From positions 1 through 54,156 of the forward strand of contig CANMUN010000014.1 in NCBI GenBank assembly GCA_947500875.1: DNA of 54,156 nucleotides, read 5' to 3'. The first letter of the stretch is position 1. Each line of letters starts with the position of its first letter. The DNA is from Flavobacteriales bacterium (lineage in GTDB: Bacteria > Bacteroidota > Bacteroidia > Flavobacteriales_D > Crocinitomicaceae). Below are positions 7,564 through 15,355 of the stretch, one piece after another. Position numbers and translations under genes: made by a program. The notes under the pieces were generated by a model that searched no databases, had not been told where the DNA came from, and worked only from the letters and a program-made list of their open reading frames with translations.

Positions 7564-10562
7564 TCAATTATTATTTCATCTAAAAACAACCAGGTCGGGT
7601 TTCCATTCCCTAAATGCCACAAGGGACAAGTTCCGGGATTTTTCACCTTCATACGGACGAATCGAATGCCTGAAAGGTTGACTTGCATTTCATAATTCGT
7701 GCATTTTTTTTCTTCAAGCTGTGCTTTTTGAGCGGTCATCGGTTCAAAACGATGGTTGATAACCTCCGTATAATCTTTTCCATTGCTAGAAACCTCCATG
7801 ATTACCTCAGAAGGGTCGAAAATCCATGAGTTCAGGTCACGCAAAAAGGAAATGCCTAACGTGTGAATAGCAACAGGCTTTTGAAAGCTCACAAGCGCTT
7901 CAACATCTTTTCCTTGGAATCCTTGCCATGTGCCTGTCCTGAAGTCGTTGCCCCCTCGAATCTTATCGATGAGGGTGTTGGGGCCTGCCGCTGCGTAAGA
8001 GGGTGCATAAGTGCTTTTGAGCTCTAGCTTTACATTCTTGTCTTTTTTTATAAAAGAGGATCCAATGGAGGCTGAATATTGTGTTCTTCCCCCGTCGGTG
8101 CGCTTGGTTCGCATTATTATTTGTGCCGATTCTTTGAGATAGAACGGTGATGCATAAGTCCTCCACAGGGGTTTGTCTTCCTCGCCGGCTAAAGCATATT
8201 CTACTGTTAATTCCAGTTTGTCGAGGTCGATAACGTCCATTTCGATGCGCAACGAGTCTTCAAAAATCGATTCGGACGATGCAATAAATGGCAAAGGAAC
8301 CCAGTCATTGGGCAAGGCAATATCCGACATGTCGGGTTCGCTGGTTTCCTTTGCAGGGGTTTCGCGCATAATAAACGCTAGCGTTCCGCCGCTCATGAGA
8401 TCGGAATGCGTAATTCGCTCGATGGTTTTTCCGTTCAATGTTACTTCTTGTACATAGATTCCTTGACCTGTTTTTACGACGGTGAGGGATTTACCGTTTT
8501 CAAGTTTCACCGTGGCTTTCGAAAAAATGGGATGACCGATTTCGTAGTATGGCGTTCCCGGTGCAATGGGATAAAACCCGAGGGCAGAAAGTACATACCA
8601 TGAACTCATTTGGCCGCAATCCTCGTTGCCCGCTAAGCCATCGGGTGTGTTACGGTACATGGTACGTTGGATAGAGTCCACCATCCTTTGCGTTTTCCAT
8701 GGGGTGGACGAGTAGTTGTAAAGATAAGCGACATGGTGCGAAGGTTCATTACCATGAGCATACTGTCCAATCAATCCAGTGATATCGGCTTGGTCCCTTC
8801 CCGACATGGGGAGTTTGCTATTAAACATGTTATCAAGCCAGTTAGATAGCGCTTTTTTTCCTCCTATGAGGTTGGTGAGTAACTCAGGATGTTGAGGGGC
8901 GTAAAGCGAATATTGCCAACTGTTCGCTTCGGTAAAATTGAAATTCACCTCCGTAGGATCGAATGGAGATAACCATTGCGCACCTCTGCGGGCCCGCATA
9001 AACTTGTTCGATGGGTCGAAATGGTTAATGAACGAATAACTGTAGTTTCGATGTCTTCTAGCTACTTCATTCAAGGTGTTTCGGGTGTTAGATTCCTGAT
9101 GCAATTGACGGGCAAATTCGCTCACGCAAAAGTGGTCGTAGGAATATTCCAAGGCTTTGGAAACCGATTCCGAGGCTTGGTCGGAGGCAATCATCCCTTG
9201 TTCTCGAAACGGTTTTTTTCCGAATTCGTTCATTTCCGACGTCGCCATCATGGCTTTAAGCGCTTTTTCTGCATCAAAACCTCGTATGCCTTTTACGTAA
9301 GCGTCTGTAATGACCGATGCGCTATGAAAACCTATCATGCACTCTGTTTCGTTGGCTGCTAGTTCCCAAACAGGTAAGTCCCCACCTTGATCGAACTGCC
9401 TCAAAAACGTGTTGATGAAAGCAAGGGTGCGTTTTTGATCGATCAAGCAGAATAGGGGGTGGGTGGCTCGGTAGGTATCCCAAAGCGAAAAGACGGTATA
9501 TTGGGGCGTTCCTTGATCGATGGTGTGCAGGGCAAGATCGCGTCCTCGGTAACGGCCGTCAACATCGGAAAAGATATTTGGCGCTAAAAGGCTGTGATAT
9601 AATGCCGTATAGAAAATTACCTTTTGTTCCTTGTTTTCATCTTCAATGGTTATCTTTTTTAGTTCTTTTTCCCATTGCATATGCGCATTTTGTCGGATGC
9701 TTTGGAAGTTCAAACCATCCGTTTCCGTTTCGAGATTTCGTGCAGCTCCTTGTTCATCAACGGACGAAATACCCACGTATAATTCAAGGGTCTTGGTGGA
9801 TTTTGGAAAAGTTAAAACCAGGCGATGTTGTCCGTTTTCATTAACTTTTTCCATTGTTTCATAGGGCGCTGAGGCCTTGAGGGAAAAATAGAAATACTGG
9901 TGTTTTGCCCATCCTTCCGATTCACGAAATCCTCGAATTTCATTCGGTGAAATAAGGCTGAAATCCGCGTTGATTACCTTGTCACGGTAATCTAAGTCTA
10001 AAACAATGTAGCGATTTCCCTCACCGTTGAAGGTGTATTTGTGGATTCCGCATCGCGGTGTTGCGGTAAGCTCAGCGGTAATGTTGCCTTCCTTTAAATG
10101 AACGGTATAGTAACCAGGTTCGGCCTTTTCCGAAGTATGCGAAAAAACAGAGCCGTATCCTTGCGCGTCTTTATACCTCGGGTTTTTCGAGTAGTTACCA
10201 CAAACGGGAGTGATTAATAAGTCGGCATAATCTGGGACACCCGTGCCGCTTAAGTGCGTGTGGCTAAAGCCGTATATTACTGAGTCGCTGTAATGGTAGC
10301 CTCCGCAACCGTCCCAGCCTTCCATGCGGGTGTCGGGGCTGAGCTGTACCATACCAAAGGGAACCGTTGCCCCAGGAAAGGTGTGACCATGTCCTCCAGT
10401 TCCTATGAACGGATTGACCCATGAGGCAATGGAAGTAGGTGCTTCTCGCAGGTTGGATAAGACACTTCGTGCTTTATCGGTAGAGACCTTCAATGGAGTA
10501 ATTTGTGCAACGAACGATGCCGTGATGCTAGCAAGGAAAAGGGTAAAACACTTGTTCATCAT
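7560..10562 (-). CDS. GH92 family alpha-mannosidase with F5/8-like C-terminal domain
   Basis: A 1000-residue exo-alpha-mannosidase of family GH92, a calcium-dependent inverting enzyme class. A signal peptide (1-19) gives a periplasmic or outer-membrane location. The N-terminal beta-sandwich begins with VNPFIGTGGHGHTFPG at about 49, followed by the family hallmarks YGFSHTHLSGTG and, in the (alpha/alpha)6 domain, GNEDCGQMSSWYVLSALGFYP near 655. After about 760 come a chitobiase-C-like strand region and a discoidin (F5/8 type C)-like domain, which may bind sugar. Four-base overlaps with both neighbours tie it to the GT2 and T9SS genes. Unusually, no SusC/SusD or other glycosidase is nearby, so a role in self-glycan trimming is as plausible as feeding on mannan. 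Confidence 0.92.
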   Translation of the reverse strand: MMNKCFTLFLASITASFVAQITPLKVSTDKARSVLSNLREAPTSIASWVNPFIGTGGHGHTFPGATVPFGMVQLSPDTRMEGWDGCGGYHYSDSVIYGFSHTHLSGTGVPDYADLLITPVCGNYSKNPRYKDAQGYGSVFSHTSEKAEPGYYTVHLKEGNITAELTATPRCGIHKYTFNGEGNRYIVLDLDYRDKVINADFSLISPNEIRGFRESEGWAKHQYFYFSLKASAPYETMEKVNENGQHRLVLTFPKSTKTLELYVGISSVDEQGAARNLETETDGLNFQSIRQNAHMQWEKELKKITIEDENKEQKVIFYTALYHSLLAPNIFSDVDGRYRGRDLALHTIDQGTPQYTVFSLWDTYRATHPLFCLIDQKRTLAFINTFLRQFDQGGDLPVWELAANETECMIGFHSASVITDAYVKGIRGFDAEKALKAMMATSEMNEFGKKPFREQGMIASDQASESVSKALEYSYDHFCVSEFARQLHQESNTRNTLNEVARRHRNYSYSFINHFDPSNKFMRARRGAQWLSPFDPTEVNFNFTEANSWQYSLYAPQHPELLTNLIGGKKALSNWLDNMFNSKLPMSGRDQADITGLIGQYAHGNEPSHHVAYLYNYSSTPWKTQRMVDSIQRTMYRNTPDGLAGNEDCGQMSSWYVLSALGFYPIAPGTPYYEIGHPIFSKATVKLENGKSLTVVKTGQGIYVQEVTLNGKTIERITHSDLMSGGTLAFIMRETPAKETSEPDMSDIALPNDWVPLPFIASSESIFEDSLRIEMDVIDLDKLELTVEYALAGEEDKPLWRTYASPFYLKESAQIIMRTKRTDGGRTQYSASIGSSFIKKDKNVKLELKSTYAPSYAAAGPNTLIDKIRGGNDFRTGTWQGFQGKDVEALVSFQKPVAIHTLGISFLRDLNSWIFDPSEVIMEVSSNGKDYTEVINHRFEPMTAQKAQLEEKKCTNYEMQVNLSGIRFVRMKVKNPGTCPLWHLGNGNPTWLFLDEIIIE

Positions 10563-11560
10563 GGCAGTTCTTGAAAGGTTTTCTTTTTCAGAAGAAAAAA
10601 TTGAACGATGAGGTTGATGTTGGGGCGTCCGTGGATCGACGACGTAACGCTATTACGCCGCTGTTTCAGCAACCGTGGTAAGGCATAATATAGTCCCATA
10701 TGGGCTTTGAATACTTGATAAAACAAGCTAGCACGTCCTTTGAGTAAAAACTGCCATGCTGCGATTCCGTCCCAGGCCATGCGTACAAAAAGCCTTCCCG
10801 GCCAAAATCCGCCTTGATTTTTGACCAACATGAATAGGTTGTTACGGAAATTCAGGTAGGTTTTGCGCGGGGATTCATACCCGAGGGTTCCTCCACCCAA
10901 ATGGTATACTTTGGATTTCGGTTCTACCCAAATTTGATGACCCGCATGCTGCATTCTCCAGCACAAATCGATTTCTTCCATGTGGGCAAAAAAGAACGGG
11001 TCGAATCCATCCATCTGATGAAATACCGCGCTTTTGACCATCAAGCATGCTCCGCTTGCCCAAAAAACCGGAACCGCCTCCTCGTATTGTCCCTGATCCA
11101 CTTCGCATTCCGAGAAAATACGTCCTCGGCAAAATGGGAACCCGTTGCGGTCCAGGAATCCTCCGCTAGCTCCTGCATGCTCAAATTTCCCAGGTTCAAG
11201 GTAGCTGAGTATTTTTGGTTGCACCGCGGCAATGTTCTCCGATTTCAAACGCTCGAGCATCGGGGATAAGTAGCCTGCGGCAACTTTTACATCGGAATTC
11301 AAGAGCAGGTAATGCTGAAATCTTCCGCGAAGTTTGTTTAATCCTTCATTGTAGCCTTGTGCAAACCCCCAGTTTTGGTTTAACCTGATTTGCTCAACCC
11401 CAGGGAATTCGGATTCAAGAAAGGTCAGGGAGTCATCGGTGGATCCGTTGTCAACCACCACCACAGCATGGTTTTCTGAGTGTTCAATAACGGAGGGTAG
11501 AAAGGTTGAAAGATGTTCCCTACCGTTGAAATTCAGGATGACAATCGCAAGTTCTTTCAT
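10559..11560 (-). CDS. Family 2 glycosyltransferase, rhamnosyltransferase-like
   Basis: A 333-residue GT-A fold inverting glycosyltransferase. Residues 36-44 (VDNGSTDDS) form the nucleotide-sugar binding turn, NSD at 88-90 is the metal-binding DxD variant, and EEIDLCWR at 195-202 is the acceptor/catalytic-base motif seen in WbbL/RfbF-type rhamnosyltransferases. The C-terminal 100 residues are basic and amphipathic and probably sit on the inner membrane. It lies three bases after the GWxTD gene and overlaps GH92 by four bases. The donor and acceptor are unknown. In this context it could add a sugar to the exported glycoproteins or to a surface polysaccharide. Confidence 0.9.
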   Translation of the reverse strand: MKELAIVILNFNGREHLSTFLPSVIEHSENHAVVVVDNGSTDDSLTFLESEFPGVEQIRLNQNWGFAQGYNEGLNKLRGRFQHYLLLNSDVKVAAGYLSPMLERLKSENIAAVQPKILSYLEPGKFEHAGASGGFLDRNGFPFCRGRIFSECEVDQGQYEEAVPVFWASGACLMVKSAVFHQMDGFDPFFFAHMEEIDLCWRMQHAGHQIWVEPKSKVYHLGGGTLGYESPRKTYLNFRNNLFMLVKNQGGFWPGRLFVRMAWDGIAAWQFLLKGRASLFYQVFKAHMGLYYALPRLLKQRRNSVTSSIHGRPNINLIVQFFLLKKKTFQELP

Positions 11561-11563
11561 GGA

Positions 11564-13015
11564 TCAGTACTGACGAAATAAATCGATGCTGTTTTGTCCC
11601 CAACTGCGTTGGTTGAAAAGATTGGGGTCGTCTACGGTTCCATTCACTGTATTTCGACGCGACAAGACTTGCGACCAACCCGGATTTTTTACTTCGCCAA
11701 TCAAATCGCTGTGAAGCAAGCGAAAGGCATTGTTGGTAAGGTCCGGATTGTAAAAAATGAAACGTCGGTTGCTGAATTTCCCAATTTTATTGTAAAACCA
11801 AACCTCGTAAGGGTATTCGGAAGGAGATCCTTCTTTCAGATTCGAGATGCTGGGTGCACCGTACTGCAGGTAAACCCTACCTCGGTCTGTTTCATACCCT
11901 TGCTGAAAATTCGTTTTGTATAGCCCTTGGACATACAGTACCTGTTCTTTGTATTTGATCCAGGCTTGATAGGCATCACCCGGCGCGGTTTGGTTCCAAA
12001 ACGCTTGAAGGTATTTTCGAATGGCACCGAAATCTTTGGATTTTAACAATTCACGGATGTTGCGGTTTTCAGCGGCTTTTGCAATGGGTAAAATGCTTCC
12101 CAGGTAAAAGTGCAAACTGTCATCGCTAATGGACGTTTGAAAAGCGGGATCCATAACAACGTTGTGAAAATCAAGGGTGTCGTCCGCGCTAAAATTACCC
12201 CGTTCAAAGGTGTAGGTACTGGTTTGTAAGATGCTATCTTTTTCGTTGATCAGGGATATTTCGTAGGCATACGCTCCGCTGGGAAGTGGGGCGATATCGA
12301 TGGTTTTTAACCTCGGTATCACAGGATCACGTTCTTTGATTTCGTAGCTTTGGTGATACGCGTATAGTTCTTTTTGCGCTTCGGTATCTATGACTCTTTC
12401 TTCAAGAAAAAACCTCTGCTGCTTGTTGGTTGAATTGAAATACACCTCGTAATAAAAAGGAATCTTACTTAATTGCGTTCCGAAATAAGCGTTGATTTTC
12501 GGCACCATTTGATAGCCATTTTTTTGGAAAACTCCCTCGGTGGTGTCTGGTACCGCAATTTCAATCGCTTCAAGGTGGGATATGCTTGCTGCCTTCGATA
12601 AATCAAGCACTTCAATGAGTTGACTTCCTTGGACCATCGATTTTTCGGTGTTTTGGTCTGCTATTCTGAGGTTGATTTGATGGATTCCTGGAGGGAGTGG
12701 AACCCTTCTTAGTTCGTAAAAGTCCTCCACTACGCTGTCCGAAAATGAGGGACTGTTCAACAAATACGCATCGTTGAAAACGCTTTTCAGGCTGTCTTTA
12801 ATGTCAATGCTCAGAAAAACAGTTGCTTGTAATCCGTCTTTCGTAGCTTTGAATTTGGTGCTGCGTGCATCGAATTGAAAATGAAGTTCCAGGTAATTGC
12901 CTATTTCGGGATCGTAAAATTGAACGGTATTGAAGTAGGCCCGAACCGCGTTTTTTTGTGCATGAAATTCCTTCATGCCCAACACGATGATCAACAGGAG
13001 GAATGTTCTCTGCAT
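11564..13015 (-). CDS. GWxTD domain-containing protein
   Basis: A 483-residue exported protein. The ATG at 13015 is preferred because it starts a good signal peptide (MQRTFLLL...EFHAQ) preceded by AAGG; the longer frame begins inside the helicase terminus. The C-terminal third carries the GWxTD signature as GYETDRGRVYLQYGAP, followed by a conserved EVWFY segment. GWxTD proteins are common in Bacteroidota and related phyla as secreted or periplasmic proteins of unknown molecular function. The N-terminal part is beta-rich. The gene sits 19 bp after the helicase and 3 bp before the GT2, so it is co-transcribed with envelope genes. Confidence 0.85.
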   Translation of the reverse strand: MQRTFLLLIIVLGMKEFHAQKNAVRAYFNTVQFYDPEIGNYLELHFQFDARSTKFKATKDGLQATVFLSIDIKDSLKSVFNDAYLLNSPSFSDSVVEDFYELRRVPLPPGIHQINLRIADQNTEKSMVQGSQLIEVLDLSKAASISHLEAIEIAVPDTTEGVFQKNGYQMVPKINAYFGTQLSKIPFYYEVYFNSTNKQQRFFLEERVIDTEAQKELYAYHQSYEIKERDPVIPRLKTIDIAPLPSGAYAYEISLINEKDSILQTSTYTFERGNFSADDTLDFHNVVMDPAFQTSISDDSLHFYLGSILPIAKAAENRNIRELLKSKDFGAIRKYLQAFWNQTAPGDAYQAWIKYKEQVLYVQGLYKTNFQQGYETDRGRVYLQYGAPSISNLKEGSPSEYPYEVWFYNKIGKFSNRRFIFYNPDLTNNAFRLLHSDLIGEVKNPGWSQVLSRRNTVNGTVDDPNLFNQRSWGQNSIDLFRQY

Positions 13016-13034
13016 ATCCTTAAAAGTACAAAAA

Positions 13035-14543
13035 TTACTCATCAAAGTGCATTCTGATTTTTTGACTTAGTTGACGGTTATACGTTTCCACCAAATATTT
13101 GAGGTAGTTTTCGGTAGATTTCGAAATGCAGCGCGTGTAATTTTTTAGCCGATGGTTGATGTGTTCTTGCAACATTTCAACGCAGCGAATGCCTTCGTCT
13201 TGATTTTTTGCTTTCCCCGTAATGGCCTCAAAATGGTTGTTCAAGGAGTTTTCAACCGCCAGTTTTCCTTTGATTCCAGCGTCGAGGCATTCGTAATAGT
13301 TTTCTTTCATGTTGAACCGGTTCAACACCTCAAGGTCCAGGTATTTTTCATACCCTTTGGGAAATTCGAATTCCACCTCAAACTCGAGGTCCTCCAACTC
13401 TGAAATGCGCGACTCCAAAAAGCGGTCCGGAAATCGAAAAGCGTCTTGCCAATTAACATGATCTTGCCAATAACCAAAGCGACGCACATTATTTCCAAGG
13501 TCGATGACTTGAAAGGTGTCTTTACCGGGGATTTTACGCGAACCGCGGCCAATCATTTGGTGATATAAGGTCAACGATCGCGTCGCACGGTTGATGATGA
13601 TGGTTTTAACGGTCGGTTCGTCAAACCCCGTGGTTAAAATTCCCACCGAGGTAAGTACCGCATTCGGCGTTTTTTTGAACCAGCTTAACACGTCTTTGCG
13701 TTCCTTTTCCCCCATCGTACTGTCGAGGTGGCGAACGTTATACTTGTGTTTTTTGAACAGTTCAAACACTTGAATCGAGGTTTCGATTCCCGCATTGAAA
13801 ATCAGGGTTTTGGTGCCAAGGGCAACTTCTTCGTAGGCAAACAGTAATTTTTCCTGCATGAAATAATTGCTGAAAACGACATCGGAACTGCTTACGGTAA
13901 AATCGCCGTTGTTGCCAATTTTGAGCCCGTGTAGGTTCACGTCGTAGTTGTAGGTTTCGGCATCGGCCAAATAACCAAGGTCAATTAGTCCTTTGATGCT
14001 TTCTCCATGAATCAACTTGTGGTAGTGGTCTTTCAACGGCAAGGCTTTATTGCTGCTGAGCGGCGTTGCGGTAACACCGAGGATATTGCTTTCCTTGTAA
14101 TATTGAAAAATCTTTCGGAAACTGTTGTAGTGGGCTTCATCCACAATGACCAACCCGACCCCTTCAATGAAATTTTGATCGTCTTGAAGGCGATTGTTGA
14201 GCGTTTCTACCATGGCAATGTAGCAATCGCAGTCCTGCTGATCTTCAATGGTTTTTACCCCGGAGTTGATGATTTTATTGGCAACACCAATGGCCAAGAG
14301 CTGATGAGAAGTTTGGATGGAAAGTTCGATCCGATGGGTTAGGATAAGGACGCGTTTATTCCATTCTTGAATATACTGTTTAGCGATATCGGAAAAAATC
14401 ACCGTTTTTCCTCCCCCAGTTGGTAATTGGTAAAGCAGGTTAAAGGGCTGACCGTTGCTCCTCAATTCTTGGAGGACTTGTTCAACCGTTGCGGCTTGAA
14501 AGGGATAAAGCTCTTTGGCTTTGTATAGGTCGGTGTCAATCAT
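13035..14543 (-). CDS. Superfamily 2 DEAH-box helicase, RadD-like
   Basis: A 502-residue SF2 helicase. Motifs: Walker A PTGGGKT at 41-47, DEAH at 135-138, TAT at 158-160, and motif VI as HQMIGRGSRK near 345. The architecture (two RecA lobes plus a helical C-terminus of about 120 residues) is like RadD/YejH and other ATP-dependent DNA translocases involved in repair. The ATG at 14543 follows a -7 box at 14559-14566; the longer frame starts at a TTG inside that box. It heads a minus-strand operon with GWxTD, GT2, GH92 and T9SS cargo, a mix whose logic is not obvious. A nuclease or restriction partner is not present. Confidence 0.85.
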   Translation of the reverse strand: MIDTDLYKAKELYPFQAATVEQVLQELRSNGQPFNLLYQLPTGGGKTVIFSDIAKQYIQEWNKRVLILTHRIELSIQTSHQLLAIGVANKIINSGVKTIEDQQDCDCYIAMVETLNNRLQDDQNFIEGVGLVIVDEAHYNSFRKIFQYYKESNILGVTATPLSSNKALPLKDHYHKLIHGESIKGLIDLGYLADAETYNYDVNLHGLKIGNNGDFTVSSSDVVFSNYFMQEKLLFAYEEVALGTKTLIFNAGIETSIQVFELFKKHKYNVRHLDSTMGEKERKDVLSWFKKTPNAVLTSVGILTTGFDEPTVKTIIINRATRSLTLYHQMIGRGSRKIPGKDTFQVIDLGNNVRRFGYWQDHVNWQDAFRFPDRFLESRISELEDLEFEVEFEFPKGYEKYLDLEVLNRFNMKENYYECLDAGIKGKLAVENSLNNHFEAITGKAKNQDEGIRCVEMLQEHINHRLKNYTRCISKSTENYLKYLVETYNRQLSQKIRMHFDE

Positions 14544-14558
14544 GAACGGCGTAAAACG

Positions 14559-14566
14559 CAAAAGTA
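14559..14566 (-). promoter_or_regulatory. -7 box of the helicase operon
   Basis: On the minus strand the sequence reads TACTTTTG, a perfect TAnnTTTG, 15 nt before the ATG at 14543. It overlaps the TTG at 14561 that would start a longer helicase, so it decides the start. No clear TTG -33 element is visible. Confidence 0.5.
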
Positions 14567-14599
14567 CATTGCTTTTACCATATTTGTGTTATCGTAAGG

Positions 14600-15328
14600 T
14601 TAGATTCCGCTCCATTTAGCGCACAAAATACCGCATGCAATGGCAGCATTTAAGGATTCTGCGTTTCCAAACCGTGGAATGGTAATGCGATTGTGTAATA
14701 GGGGCATGACAGATGGCGAAATTCCGGTACTCTCGCTACCGATGACGAGGATTCCTTCCGGTGGCCATACAAGGTCTTGAATCGACGCTCCTTCCAATAC
14801 TGCGCCGTAAATGGGTAAATTGGTTTGTTTCAGAAATACTTCAAGTTCTGTATACTGAACAGAAGTCCTAAAGATGCTACCCATCGATGCCTGAACGGTT
14901 TTGGGATTGTAACAATCCACCGATCCTTTTGAAAGCACTACTTCTGAAATACCAAACCAGTCTGCGATCCGCAGCATACTGCCTAAATTTCCGGGGTCTT
15001 GAATTCCATCTAAGCATAGAATACGATTCCCTTTCGGCGATTTGAAGGCTGGGATTCGGCAAACGGCAATCACTTCTTGCGGCGATTTCAAGGTTGAAAT
15101 CCGTTGCATTTCGGTCGGGGAAACATGAAACAATGGGATCGAACTGGAGATGGTCGATGCATCAAAGGATTCAGTATGAAGGACACAATCGATCTCAACG
15201 AACGAGGAATCTAGGGCCTCTTCTACCATTTTATTTCCTTCCACAAGGTACCTGCCTTGTTCCTCCCGACCTTTCTTGTGGTGCAGTGATTTGAGGTCGT
15301 GAAGTTGGTTTTTGGTTAACCGTTGCAT
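14600..15328 (-). CDS. TrmH/SpoU-family RNA 2'-O-methyltransferase
   Basis: A 242-residue SPOUT-class methyltransferase. An N-terminal substrate-binding region (1-95) has the SpoU_sub-bind character (KGREEQGRYLVEGNKMVEEA). The knotted SAM domain shows motif 1 (QDPGNLGSMLRIADWFG, about 111-127), motif 2 (VIGSESTGIS, near 193) and motif 3 (IPRFGNAESLNAAIACGI, near 216). It probably methylates a ribose in rRNA or tRNA; the exact nucleotide cannot be assigned. It is transcribed divergently from tamL with only 27 bp between start codons, a neighbourhood often seen in this phylum. Its end is 56 bp from the helicase start, which has its own promoter. Confidence 0.9.
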   Translation of the reverse strand: MQRLTKNQLHDLKSLHHKKGREEQGRYLVEGNKMVEEALDSSFVEIDCVLHTESFDASTISSSIPLFHVSPTEMQRISTLKSPQEVIAVCRIPAFKSPKGNRILCLDGIQDPGNLGSMLRIADWFGISEVVLSKGSVDCYNPKTVQASMGSIFRTSVQYTELEVFLKQTNLPIYGAVLEGASIQDLVWPPEGILVIGSESTGISPSVMPLLHNRITIPRFGNAESLNAAIACGILCAKWSGI

Positions 15329-15355
15329 GCGTCGAATTGCTTAACTTTATACCCG

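Noticed and set aside
7560..10562. Polysaccharide utilisation locus around GH92
   Set aside because: No SusC/SusD-like, sulfatase or further glycosidase gene lies next to it.
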